Positions 26,323 to 34,282 of a stretch of DNA of 64,000 nucleotides are shown here, in pieces. How positions within the stretch are numbered: position 1 is the first letter of the stretch; each line of letters opens with the position of its first letter. Location of the stretch: NCBI RefSeq assembly GCF_012034335.1, contig NZ_JAATHJ010000001.1:234746-298745 (forward strand), read 5' to 3'. The notes below the pieces were generated by a model, which saw nothing but the letters and a program-made list of their open reading frames with translations, made no database searches and had not been told where the DNA came from. Source of the DNA: Alkalicoccus luteus (lineage in GTDB: Bacteria; Bacillota; Bacilli; Bacillales; Salisediminibacteriaceae). A program made the position numbers and the translations under genes.

Positions 26323-27291
26323 ATGAAACGTCGCAAGCAATTTTTCATGAGCTGGGGACTCGTCTCCTCGCTCATAATTACAGGATGTGCCCAGCCTGGC
26401 GGAGGCCAGACGGCAGAAGGTGAGCAGGTGATCCGGATTGGCCACCTGCCGATCACGCATGCAGCCCCTGCTTATTTTCTTGATCACTATCAGGACGAAC
26501 TGCTCGATGGGGTCGAGGTCGAGCTGATCCGCTTCAGCAGCTGGATTGAGCTGATGGATGCGCTGAATGCTGGCCGTATCGACGGCGCATCCGTGCTGTT
26601 TGAGCTGGCGATCAAAGCCCGCGAACGCGGAATCGGCATCGAGGCCGTGGCGCTCGGACACCGGGAGGGAAACCCGATTATCGTAGACCCCGAGGTGGAT
26701 CGCGTAGAAGATCTCGAAGGGACGACCGTGGCTATCCCGCACACGCTTTCCGCGCACAACCTGCTGCTGGATGAAATGCTGCAGCGGGCCGGTATGGAGT
26801 ATGGCGATGTAAACGTCGTGGAAATGCCGCCGCCGGAAATGCCGGCTGCCTTATCAGAAGGCCGGGTATCGAGCTATATTGTAGCAGAACCCTTTGGAGC
26901 GCTCGGGGTGCAGAATGAAGTCGGCGAAGTGCTGTACCAGTCGAATGACTTTTGCCCGGATAACTGCCTCTGCTGCGCCCTTGTTCTTCGCGAGGACTTT
27001 ATGGATGAATTTCCGGACGCAGCCGATGAATTTATGCAAGGGTATTTTGCAGCGAGCGAACGTGCCGGTGAAAATTCCGAGGAGTCAAGAGCTGTGCACG
27101 CGTCGTATCTTCCGGTAGAGGAGAGCGCGCTGGAGCTGTCGCTGGAGTGGATTTCCTACAGCAACCTCGACATTGAAGAAGAGGAATTTGATTACCTGCG
27201 ACGCAAGCTGGTGGAAATGCAACTCGTTGATCAGCCGCCGCGCTATGAAGAGCTTGTCAATCGGACGTATCTGGAAGGCAGGGAGAGCTGA
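26323..27291 (+). CDS. ABC importer substrate-binding lipoprotein, NitT/TauT type
   Basis: 322 residues. The signal peptide ends in a lipobox ITGC (~Cys 22). The mature part is a type II periplasmic-binding fold with the NMT1/NrtA pattern: RIGHLPITHAAPAYFL, LMDALNAGRIDGASVL, VAIPHTLSAHNLLLDEML and VAEPFGALG. A Cys-rich DFCPDNCLCCALVLRE segment lies where CmpA/NrtA proteins have a conserved DxxPDH region; the clustered cysteines are unusual outside the cell. Substrate unknown. It overlaps the permease start by 1 nt. Confidence 0.87.
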   Translation: MKRRKQFFMSWGLVSSLIITGCAQPGGGQTAEGEQVIRIGHLPITHAAPAYFLDHYQDELLDGVEVELIRFSSWIELMDALNAGRIDGASVLFELAIKARERGIGIEAVALGHREGNPIIVDPEVDRVEDLEGTTVAIPHTLSAHNLLLDEMLQRAGMEYGDVNVVEMPPPEMPAALSEGRVSSYIVAEPFGALGVQNEVGEVLYQSNDFCPDNCLCCALVLREDFMDEFPDAADEFMQGYFAASERAGENSEESRAVHASYLPVEESALELSLEWISYSNLDIEEEEFDYLRRKLVEMQLVDQPPRYEELVNRTYLEGRES

Positions 27292-28055
27292 TGTCATTTT
27301 TCAAATCACTAGGGTATGCAGCCATCGCATTCGTTGTTGTTATCGCGATCTGGCAGACCGTTGTCCTTGTCGGAGATTATCCGGAGGCGCTCTTGCCGTC
27401 TCCACTCGCCGTATTTTCGGGCATCGTTTCCATTACCGTCGACGGGACGCTGTTTGAACACGTCCGCATCAGCCTGTTTCGCTTCTTCACCGGCTATATC
27501 AGCGCCGTTGTCGTCGCCGTTATTTTAGGGCTGCTGCTGTCGCAGTCCACTCACGTATGGCGCATTGTCGATCCGATCGTACAGGTGCTGCGTCCGGTCG
27601 CGCCGGTCGCCTGGTCACCGTTTATCGTGCTCTGGTTCGGTATCGGCAATATGCCCGCGATCGTCATCATTTTCATCGCCGCCTTTTTCCCGGTGCTGCT
27701 TTCAACCGTATCTGCGGTGAAAAAAATTGATCCGACCTACGTGAAGCTCGCGCGCAACATGGAGTTAAGCCGGACGTCGCTGCTCTGGAAAATCATCTTT
27801 CCAGCATCGTTTCCGTACATCGCAAACGGCCTGCACATCGCGGTTGGAACGGCCTGGATTTTCCTCGTCGCAGGGGAAATGATCGGCGCCCAGTCCGGTC
27901 TCGGTTATTTAATCGTCGACTCCAGAAACGCGCTTGATCTGGATCTCGTGCTGGCAGGCATTTTCTTCATCGGCATTCTCGGCTTGATTCTCGACAAGTC
28001 CCTCGGGCTGTTTGAGCGCTGGATCGGCCGTCAGTGGGGAGCTAAAACATCATAA
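27291..28055 (+). CDS. ABC importer permease, NitT/TauT type
   Basis: 254 residues with about six membrane segments and the BPD_transp_1 EAA loop (KIDPTYVKLARNMELSRTSLLWKIIFPASFPYI, centred ~150). It opens with IAIWQTVVLVGDYPEALLPSP, as in SsuC/TauC. Coupled to the binding protein by TGATG. Completes the importer with the ATPase and lipoprotein. Confidence 0.9.
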   Translation: MSFFKSLGYAAIAFVVVIAIWQTVVLVGDYPEALLPSPLAVFSGIVSITVDGTLFEHVRISLFRFFTGYISAVVVAVILGLLLSQSTHVWRIVDPIVQVLRPVAPVAWSPFIVLWFGIGNMPAIVIIFIAAFFPVLLSTVSAVKKIDPTYVKLARNMELSRTSLLWKIIFPASFPYIANGLHIAVGTAWIFLVAGEMIGAQSGLGYLIVDSRNALDLDLVLAGIFFIGILGLILDKSLGLFERWIGRQWGAKTS

Positions 28056-28065
28056 GAATACGAAG

Positions 28066-28089
28066 AACCGGCTTAAGCGCCGGTTTTTT
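28066..28089 (+). terminator. Terminator after NitT/TauT importer
   Basis: 7-bp stem AACCGGC / GCCGGTT with a 6-nt loop and a T-run. Confidence 0.85.
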
Positions 28090-28221
28090 CGCGTTCAGGC
28101 AAGCTCCGGCCGTTCATCATTCGTTCATAAACTTGATTCAATCTTTAACCGCGCTTTACATGAGCTTGATAATCGTCCTGTAAGGTGGGGGCTGAATCAA
28201 TAAATGATGGGGGAATGAAGT

Positions 28222-29136
28222 GTGAAGCGTTATGTGTACATGTTCAGTATCCTGACAGGAGCGATGCTGCTGACAGGCTGTGGAGAAGACAATAATGAAG
28301 CAGCAGATACAGAAGGAGCCCCTGATGAAATTGTTATGGGGTTCGTGCCAACGACCGATTCGGATGAGATCGCCTCTACTGTGGAGCCGCTTGCCGAACG
28401 ACTTTCAGAAATATTGGATCGTCCGGTAGAGGGGACAGTCATGACCAGCTTCTCGGCGCTCGTAGAAGCGATGGGCAACGGCCAGGCACATATCGGATTT
28501 CTGCCGGCCTTCGGATACGTGCAGGGAAATGAAGAGTATGGCATTGAGGTTATGCTGAAGTCCGAGCGCGACGGGGCGGATTCCTATCGAGCGCAATACG
28601 TTGTAAGAGCAGATTCCGGACTGGAAACATTGGAGGACCTGGAAGGAACACAGTGGACGTTTCCGGACGTTGCTTCTCCTGCCGGCTATCTGTTCCCGGC
28701 AGCTCATATTGGTGAAGAGATCGATGGTGTTCAGGACGCAGAAACGGAATTTTTCAGCGGCGTGCTAGAAGCTGGTTCTCATGACAATGCACTGATCGCT
28801 GTCATGGAAGGCGAAATGGATGTGGCAACTACGTACGAGGACGCAAGAGAGGTTATTTTGGACGACTATCCAGACGCTATGGAAGACTTAACGGTGATCG
28901 ATTATACGGACGACATTCCGAATGACACGATCAGCATCATGCCGGAGCTTGATGAGGGGCTCGCAGATGACATCAAGGAAGCATTTCTACAGTTCAATGA
29001 AGAGGAAGAGATGATTCAGATCATGAACGACGTGTACCGCTGGGACGCTATTGTTGAAGCGGAAGACAGCGACTACGATATCGTGCGCGAAACGTACGAA
29101 GCTTTCCGTGATGAAATCGACGTCGATGACTTGTAG
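28222..29136 (+). CDS. PhnD-type phosphonate/phosphite-binding lipoprotein (orphan)
   Basis: 304 residues starting at GTG with GGGGGAA upstream. Lipobox LLTGC near residue 20. The mature part has the PhnD/PtxB pattern: VMGFVPTTDSDEIASTVEPL, FSALVEAMGNGQAHIGFLPAFGYV, DLEGTQWTFPDVASPAGYLFPA and the SHDNALIAVMEGEMDVATTYEDAR block. The family binds phosphonates, phosphite or phosphate esters for an ABC importer. No phnC or phnE gene is adjacent; the next 300 bp are repeats. It is either served by a transporter elsewhere or is a remnant of a lost operon. Confidence 0.85.
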   Translation: MKRYVYMFSILTGAMLLTGCGEDNNEAADTEGAPDEIVMGFVPTTDSDEIASTVEPLAERLSEILDRPVEGTVMTSFSALVEAMGNGQAHIGFLPAFGYVQGNEEYGIEVMLKSERDGADSYRAQYVVRADSGLETLEDLEGTQWTFPDVASPAGYLFPAAHIGEEIDGVQDAETEFFSGVLEAGSHDNALIAVMEGEMDVATTYEDAREVILDDYPDAMEDLTVIDYTDDIPNDTISIMPELDEGLADDIKEAFLQFNEEEEMIQIMNDVYRWDAIVEAEDSDYDIVRETYEAFRDEIDVDDL

Positions 29137-29197
29137 ACTGGCATTTAAAGAGCTATATGGAGGCTTTTGGTTGAAGCGGGGAAAGGCAGCTGCCTTG

Positions 29198-29380
29198 GAA
29201 AGTAACGTAAGTCGGGCGGAAATCGATTTAACGCCGCGTGAAACGAACGTAACTCTGTTCAAAAGCAACTTTGCAGCAGGCAAAAGTGATTTACGCAACT
29301 TAACAGGCCGTTATAACGAATAAAACAACTTAAGCTCTCTCAAAACAAACACAAAACCGAGTAAAAGCAACTTTCACCAT
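29198..29380 (+). repeat. 21-bp-phased intergenic repeat island C
   Basis: Fills most of the 319-bp gap between the PhnD gene and the HxlR gene. Units headed (A)AAAG/C..AAC start at about 29198, 29219, 29240, 29261, 29282, 29322, 29342 and 29363. The spacing is 21, 21, 21, 21, 40, 20 and 21 bp. The skipped position holds CGTTATAACG, continuing GAATAAAACAACTTAA, which is nearly identical to the minus strand of island A. A frame through the first five units encodes weak heptads (ESNVSRA, ETNVTLF, KSNFAAG) and stops inside the palindrome element. Confidence 0.7.
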
Positions 29381-29383
29381 GAA

Positions 29384-29414
29384 AAAGGGAGGTCCCGATT
29401 CGGAACCTCCCTTT
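29384..29414 (-). terminator. Terminator of HxlR gene
   Basis: 10-bp perfect stem (AAAGGGAGGT / ACCTCCCTTT) with an inner CCG/CGG extension. On the minus strand it is followed by TTTTT. Confidence 0.8.
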
Positions 29415-29455
29415 CCTGCTTTTCTATCACCGGGTCATCGACTCGGAATTGTGCG

Positions 29456-29902
29456 TCAGACGGTTTCGGTTACGGTGAGCTTTTCCGGTGCGACGGCATC
29501 TGCATCGACGCGCGTTTCACAGGAAGGGCAGTAGTAGCCGATTTCGACTTCCGTGCGGCAGTCGGTATGAACGAGTTTTTTGTAGCACTCATCCAGGTGA
29601 TCCCGCCCCCAGACGAGCATGGCATCGAAGACGGTCGTAAAAGCACGGCCGCTCTCGGTCGCTTCATACGCATAGCGCGGCGGATGCTGGGAATAGATCG
29701 TACTCGTAATTAATCCGAGTTCTTCAAGGTGTTTCAAGCGATCGGAAAGCACGTTCGCTGAAATAACAGTTAACTCCTGTTTCATCGCATTAAAGGTAGA
29801 CCGGCCGACGAGCACTTCGTGCAGGACGAGCATCGTCCATCGGTCTCCGACGAGATTCAGCGTCTGGGCGATGTTGCACTCCAGCGGATAGCGGTTTTTC
29901 AT
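29456..29902 (-). CDS. HxlR-family transcriptional regulator
   Basis: 148 residues. Winged-helix HxlR signature: CNIAQTLNLVGDRWTMLVLHEVL, the recognition helix region LTVISANVLSDRLKHLEELGLI and the wing YAYEATESGRAF. After the ~105-residue core there is a C-terminal extension with a CPSC pair (YYCPSCETRV), a possible half zinc ribbon or redox site. It is divergent from the DUF4242/acyl-CoA-dehydrogenase-like pair and probably controls it. Confidence 0.87.
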   Translation of the reverse strand: MKNRYPLECNIAQTLNLVGDRWTMLVLHEVLVGRSTFNAMKQELTVISANVLSDRLKHLEELGLITSTIYSQHPPRYAYEATESGRAFTTVFDAMLVWGRDHLDECYKKLVHTDCRTEVEIGYYCPSCETRVDADAVAPEKLTVTETV

Positions 29903-29929
29903 CAGGTCAGCCTCCTGTTTTTGTTAAGT

Positions 29930-29942
29930 TACACTTAGTGTA
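29930..29942. promoter_or_regulatory. Candidate HxlR operator
   Basis: Perfect 13-bp palindrome TACACT-T-AGTGTA in the divergent promoter region, 28 bp upstream of the HxlR start. A second, partial TAACTTAGT lies near 29987-29995 close to a likely TATGAT -10 (30000-30005) for the 30056 operon. Confidence 0.5.
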
Positions 29943-30055
29943 TCAAAAAACTCGGAATTAAAAAAGTGTTATTGGGTTGTTTTTTTTAACTTAGTCCTGT
30001 ATGATAAAACATATAAGATTGATAGGAATAATTAATTCAAGGAGGATTTTATCAT

Positions 30056-30580
30056 ATGGCACTGTATCTCATCGAATCATCATTAAACGAGGACGTAAAA
30101 ACGGAAGAAGCATTTGAAGCAAAGGTTGCACAGCTGCAGGAGAAGCTGCAGGAAGAACTGATTGAAGTGCAGGTTTCCGCTGACTTCGGCCGTGCATTTT
30201 TTATTTTTGAAGCAGATGACGATACGCTGCTGGAGATGAACCTGCAGGCGCAGGGACTACCGGTTGATTTGAAGAAAGAGGTCCGTATCGTCGGCCAGGA
30301 TCTGGAAGAAGCGAAAAAACAGACAGATAAAATCAATTATCTCGTCGAATGGAACCTGCCGGAAAACCTGACGATGGACGCATACCTGGAACGTAAAAAG
30401 AAAAACTCCGTTCACTACGCGGAAGTACCGGAAGTGCAGTTTTCCCGCACGTACGTCTGTGAAGATATGAGTAAGTGCCTCTGCTTCTATGATGCACCGG
30501 ATGACGAAGCCGTCGTTCGTGCCCGTGAAGCAGTAAAAGCACCGATCGACAGCATCACGCAGCTTTCCAACAAGAAGTAA
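30056..30580 (+). CDS. Protein with two DUF4242-like domains
   Basis: 174 residues; the ATG at 30056 follows CAAGGAGG. It consists of two related ferredoxin-like halves of about 90 residues. The first opens ALYLIESSLNED and ends near QGLPVDLKKEVRI. The second opens INYLVEWNLPENLTMDAYLE and ends EAVKAPIDSITQL. The YLVE..LP opening is the mark of the DUF4242 family. The second half has a Cys-rich YVCEDMSKCLCFY strand. Function unknown. Gap to the next gene is 23 nt, so they form an operon. Confidence 0.72.
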   Translation: MALYLIESSLNEDVKTEEAFEAKVAQLQEKLQEELIEVQVSADFGRAFFIFEADDDTLLEMNLQAQGLPVDLKKEVRIVGQDLEEAKKQTDKINYLVEWNLPENLTMDAYLERKKKNSVHYAEVPEVQFSRTYVCEDMSKCLCFYDAPDDEAVVRAREAVKAPIDSITQLSNKK

Positions 30581-30603
30581 CATTTCGAAAGGGGAATCCG
30601 ACC

Positions 30604-31650
30604 GTGCAGACATTACACCAGGAAGAAGTGCTCAGCAGTCTCCTCCAGGAGGAATTGAAGCCGCTCGTTCGAGCCGTGGATGAAAAAGCGTACTATCCAG
30701 AATCGTTTCTGCTTTCTCTGGGCCGTCACGGCCTGTTGTCTTCAAAAGGGAAAACGATCGACGAAGCCGCGCAGTCCGAGGCAGAAGTCGTGCGGGCGGT
30801 ATCCTCTGACTGCATGACGACCGGTTTTAACCTCTGGTGTCACTTGGCAGCTCTCACGTATGTACGACATACGGACAATGAGGCGCTGCGCGAGCGGTTT
30901 TTGGAGCCGCTTGAAAATGGTGAGCTGCTCGGTGCAACCGGACTTTCCAACCCGATGAAATTTTATGCTGATCTGGAAAAGCTTCATCTTCGCGCGGAGC
31001 GTGTAAAAGGCGGATACGTCCTGAACGGGGCACTGCCCGCAGTCTCCAATCTTGGCGAGGGCCACTGGTTCGGTGCGATTGCGCACGCTGAGGATGCGAG
31101 GGTGATGGCGTTTATATCCTGCGATGCCAAAGGCCTCAGCCTGAAGGAGAAGGTGTCCTATCTAGGCTTAAACGGAAGCGCGACGTACGCGTGCAAGTTT
31201 GAACATGTCTTCATCCCGGATGAACAGATTTTAGCGGAGGATGCGGACAGCTTCGTTCCGAAAATGCGACCGTACTTCGTCACGTACCAGGTTCCGCTTG
31301 GAATTGGCGTGACAGAAGCGGCCGTTACCTCAATGAATAAGTGCAGCAGCAAGCAAAACGGCGCCAACGCTGTGCTGCCGGTTCAGCCGGCGCATATTCA
31401 GGAGCGGCTTGACCTTGTCAAGCAGGCGTTTCGCGATCAGCTCGAACAAGGGGTGACGTGGAAAGGGATTCTGGAAGTGCGCCGCAGCGCGGTCTATCTG
31501 ACGCTCGATGCGGTGCAAGCGGCGATGATGCACGCAGGCGGCTCAGCGTATCTGCAGACGAGTGCAGACGGAAGAAGGCTTCGTGAAGCATATTTCTTCC
31601 TCAACCTGACTCCGACAGCACGTCATCTGGAGCGAATGCTTTCTAATTAA
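30604..31650 (+). CDS. Acyl-CoA dehydrogenase-like flavoprotein
   Basis: 348 residues starting at GTG (AAAGGGG upstream). It has the three-part acyl-CoA dehydrogenase layout: N-terminal helices, a middle beta domain (LGATGLSNPMKFYADLEKLHL, GGYVLNGALPAVSNLG, FEHVFIPDEQIL) and a C-terminal helical bundle (LDAVQAAMMHAGGSAYL). It is slightly shorter than the usual ~380 and lacks an obvious catalytic Glu in the standard position; the middle domain resembles the DszC/nitroalkane-oxidase branch. Probably FAD-dependent, substrate unknown, operonic with the DUF4242 protein. Confidence 0.75.
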   Translation: MQTLHQEEVLSSLLQEELKPLVRAVDEKAYYPESFLLSLGRHGLLSSKGKTIDEAAQSEAEVVRAVSSDCMTTGFNLWCHLAALTYVRHTDNEALRERFLEPLENGELLGATGLSNPMKFYADLEKLHLRAERVKGGYVLNGALPAVSNLGEGHWFGAIAHAEDARVMAFISCDAKGLSLKEKVSYLGLNGSATYACKFEHVFIPDEQILAEDADSFVPKMRPYFVTYQVPLGIGVTEAAVTSMNKCSSKQNGANAVLPVQPAHIQERLDLVKQAFRDQLEQGVTWKGILEVRRSAVYLTLDAVQAAMMHAGGSAYLQTSADGRRLREAYFFLNLTPTARHLERMLSN

Positions 31651-31662
31651 ATCATTACAAGT

Positions 31663-31693
31663 AATGCCTTGGACAGAAGTCCAAGGCATTTTT
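31663..31693 (+). terminator. Terminator after DUF4242 operon
   Basis: 12-bp perfect stem AATGCCTTGGAC / GTCCAAGGCATT with loop AGAA, followed by a T-run. Confidence 0.93.
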
Positions 31694-32161
31694 CATGCAT
31701 ATGCTTCAACAGATCCGCTCTTTATGTCGCTATTAGTACCTATGCGATAACATGAAGGTCTGCGGTCCGATAAATGTAGCTGCTAACATAACGTTTGGTT
31801 ACCTGAATGTATCATTGTTCACTAGAATGAAAGAGAATGTTTGACGTTTTATGATGGATTAACGCACTGATATGAAAATAATGGTAATAAAAACAAATAA
31901 ATGGAATATAGTCACTCTAACGTTTTATTCCATTTCTTAACTAGCAGGCAATTGTAACTCTTTTTAATGTTATATGAGTCAAAAGGCGTTGTTGAAACGA
32001 AGTCCAGCCTGCTATACGGTTGGTACATATAGGAAGTTAATTTTTATGAGCTCCTGTAATGTCGGCAGCTTTATGAGAGAAAATAGACCGTAATCAGTTA
32101 AAACATTTGGTCCTGTTTTCGAAATGAAAGATTTTTAGACGAATAAACGAGGTGAATCGGA
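31694..32161. other. AT-rich non-coding stretch with inverted repeats
   Basis: 468 bp with no convincing gene, clearly more AT-rich than its surroundings. It contains a perfect 10-bp stem AAATGGAATA / TATTCCATTT (31899-31935, 17-nt loop). It also has an 8-bp inverted repeat TAGCAGGC (31942-31949) / GCCTGCTA (32007-32014) enclosing 57 nt. These could belong to a structured RNA or an operator region for the 30-residue gene downstream. Confidence 0.4.
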
Positions 32162-32254
32162 ATGGATTTAGCTAGTGTCTTTCTTTTCGTCATCATCGGC
32201 GTGATTATTTTCAGTATCGGCATGCTGGCGTACACGACCGTGAAAAACAAATAA
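32162..32254 (+). CDS. 30-residue single-pass membrane protein
   Basis: Too short for routine gene calling, but well supported: GAGGTGA about 7 nt before the ATG and a terminator directly after. The product is one hydrophobic helix (ASVFLFVIIGVIIFSIGM) with an acidic N-terminus and a basic KNK tail, i.e. N-out/C-in by the positive-inside rule. Such mini-proteins often modulate a membrane complex; no specific partner is evident. Confidence 0.65.
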   Translation: MDLASVFLFVIIGVIIFSIGMLAYTTVKNK

Positions 32255-32266
32255 GAAGCAAGATGG

Positions 32267-32297
32267 CACCCTGCAGAGCGTTTGCAGGGTGTTTTTT
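32267..32297 (+). terminator. Terminator after the mini-membrane-protein gene
   Basis: 9-bp perfect stem CACCCTGCA / TGCAGGGTG with a 7-nt loop, then TTTTTT. Confidence 0.93.
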
Positions 32298-32388
32298 AAG
32301 TTTAATCCCGAGGGTCTGCGAGGCAGACACCAAAGCGATTCTGCTATGATGGAGAAGACAAGGATTTCCAAGGGAAGGGATGGAACGT

Positions 32389-33540
32389 ATGATGCGGGTT
32401 TACATAGCTGCGGCCGCCGCCGGCTTTTTGGCGCTGGCTGCTCTCATGGGCATCGGACGCTTTGCGTATACGCCGATCCTTCCGCTGATGGAGGCAGAAG
32501 GAGTTGGTGAGCTGAAGGCTGGCTGGCTCGCTTCTGCAAATTACATCGGCTACTTTCTCGGAGCGTTTGCCGGAGGGAGCTTGATGGCAGGGCGTCTGCG
32601 ATGGATCACGGTAGTCGTGCTGACCGGGCTTACCGTGCTGCTAATGGGGCTTACAGAGTCTTCCGTCGCCTGGAGCCTGCTTCGATTCACGGCCGGCTTT
32701 TTAGGAGGAGTCGGTTTCGTCTGGACAGCCGGCCTGATCTTGCCCATCCTGCAGCGGGCAAAGCATGCCCCTTATTGGATCGGACTGCTGTATGGCGGGG
32801 TGGGCTTCGGTATTTTTCTTTCCGGATTTGCCGTGCCGCGCTTCGCGGGAGCTGAAGAAGCGTGGGAAGCGGCCTGGATCGGGATGGGGCTGCTCGTATG
32901 CATCGCCGCAGTTGTCATACTGCTGCTGTATCCGAAGCAAACGGAAGCGAAATCGCATACTGCTTCAGTACAGCCGGCCTCTGACGGAGACCGGCGCCGG
33001 GAGCGGACGCTTTACACCGCCTATTTTCTCGAAGGCTTCGGCTACATTATTTTTGCGACCTTTATCGTATCGATTTTGGCCGGCACCGGCGGGTTGGATA
33101 CCGATCCGGCTGTTATCTGGATGTTCGTCGGGATCGGTGCTGTGCCATCGTGTCTTTTCTGGGCGTGGATTGGGGCGAGAGTGACGAAGCAGTCGGCGCT
33201 TATCTGGGCGTACGCGGCACAAACAATCGGTGTGCTGATTCCGGCGTTAACCGGAAATCTAAGCCTGCTGCTCGTAAGTGCGGTGCTGTTTGGCGGCACG
33301 TTTATGGGAATTACGATGATGACGATCAGCCTCGCTCATGAGGAATTTCCGGGCAAACGCCAAAAGGCGACCGGAAATTTAACAGCCCTTTATGGCATTG
33401 GTCAAGTGCTTGGGCCGCTCGCAGCCTCCGCGCTGCTGCTCTATGCGGCTGAAGCCGTGGTATTCGTAACGGCAAGCGGAATACTGACAGCAGCCGGCCT
33501 GCTGATGATCGCGTTTCGGAGGCAAAATAAATCAACCTAA
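32389..33540 (+). CDS. MFS transporter, YbfB/YjiJ type
   Basis: 383 residues and about 12 membrane segments. The opening (LMGIGRFAYTPILPLM) is the family hallmark of YbfB/YjiJ MFS carriers; GYFLGAFAGG and the RFTAGFLGGVGFVWTAG helix follow. A mid-protein hydrophilic loop (KQTEAKSHTASVQPASDGDRRRE, ~190-212) separates the halves. Start at 32389, 9 nt after AGGGAAGGG; the ATG at 32380 abuts the site. Substrate unknown. Confidence 0.8.
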   Translation: MMRVYIAAAAAGFLALAALMGIGRFAYTPILPLMEAEGVGELKAGWLASANYIGYFLGAFAGGSLMAGRLRWITVVVLTGLTVLLMGLTESSVAWSLLRFTAGFLGGVGFVWTAGLILPILQRAKHAPYWIGLLYGGVGFGIFLSGFAVPRFAGAEEAWEAAWIGMGLLVCIAAVVILLLYPKQTEAKSHTASVQPASDGDRRRERTLYTAYFLEGFGYIIFATFIVSILAGTGGLDTDPAVIWMFVGIGAVPSCLFWAWIGARVTKQSALIWAYAAQTIGVLIPALTGNLSLLLVSAVLFGGTFMGITMMTISLAHEEFPGKRQKATGNLTALYGIGQVLGPLAASALLLYAAEAVVFVTASGILTAAGLLMIAFRRQNKST

Positions 33541-33560
33541 TAGAAAAAAGGAGGGTGACG

Positions 33561-34076
33561 ATGATACACGTGAAGCGTGCAGAACTAGAACATGTAGAAG
33601 GCATTCAGCGTGTCTGCTGCGAGGGCTGCCGCGCCGCCTACCGCGGATTGCAGGAGGATGCCTATATTGAGCGCAACAACCGCTACTGGTACAACGAAAC
33701 CAGAATAAAGGATGAGCTTAAGGAGAGCGATCGGTGGGATGGCTATTACGTTGCTATTGAAAACGGAGAGGTCGTCGGTGCAATCGGGGGTGGGCTGATG
33801 GGTGAAGCCGAAAGCGAAGTTTACGTGCTCTACCTTGATCCGGCACGCCGCGGTGAAGGGATCGGAACCATGCTGCTGGAGACACTGACACACGTGCAGC
33901 AGCTGAAAGGGTCACAGAGGCAGTGGGTCTCCGTTGCAAAAGGCAATCAGAAGGGCATCCCCTTTTACGAAAGCAGAGGCTTTCAATTTGTGGCTGAAAA
34001 GCCCTCTTTTTCGAATCAGGACGGAGAAGACTATCGTTCTTTCCGCTACGTGCGCGAAATAGGGGGGAATACATAA
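33561..34076 (+). CDS. GNAT acetyltransferase
   Basis: 171 residues; AAGGAGGG just before the ATG at 33561. GNAT acetyl-CoA loop YLDPARRGEGIGTMLLETL at ~92-110, then VAKGNQKGIPFYESRGFQFV. N-terminal region CCEGCRAAYRGLQEDAYIE resembles a common Firmicute GNAT subgroup. Its stop overlaps the next start (TAATG), so it heads a coupled three-gene unit. Confidence 0.82.
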   Translation: MIHVKRAELEHVEGIQRVCCEGCRAAYRGLQEDAYIERNNRYWYNETRIKDELKESDRWDGYYVAIENGEVVGAIGGGLMGEAESEVYVLYLDPARRGEGIGTMLLETLTHVQQLKGSQRQWVSVAKGNQKGIPFYESRGFQFVAEKPSFSNQDGEDYRSFRYVREIGGNT

Positions 34077-34282
34077 TGGAATGGATCAGCGTTACGCCGC
34101 TGCTTCTTTTGGCCGTTGTTTGTGTGCTGCTTGTTTATTTTCTCCCGGCTGCGCTTGCCTACCTGTTTGGACAGACGAGACGCCGGCTCATCCTGATATT
34201 GAACGTGCTGATTGGCTGGAGCGGAATCGGCTGGGCGCTGCTTCTCGCCTGGACGATCGTCATAAGGCTGCGTGCATCATGA
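34076..34282 (+). CDS. Superinfection-immunity-like small membrane protein
   Basis: 68 residues, two hydrophobic segments: LLLLAVVCVLLVYFLPAAL and the LNVLIGWSGIGWALLLAW block. The second fits the N-LLLGWTGIGW motif of the T4 Imm-like superinfection immunity family (Imm_superinfect). In phage T4 Imm blocks DNA entry by later phages; many chromosomal homologues have no known role. It overlaps both neighbours (1 nt upstream, ATGA downstream), so it is co-translated with a GNAT and a lipoprotein. Confidence 0.72.
   Translation: MEWISVTPLLLLAVVCVLLVYFLPAALAYLFGQTRRRLILILNVLIGWSGIGWALLLAWTIVIRLRAS

Noticed and set aside
29051..29323. 90-residue ORF ending in heptads through island C
   Set aside because: It overlaps the end of the PhnD gene in another frame, has no SD, and the repeats downstream break the frame; more likely a by-product of the 21-bp period.
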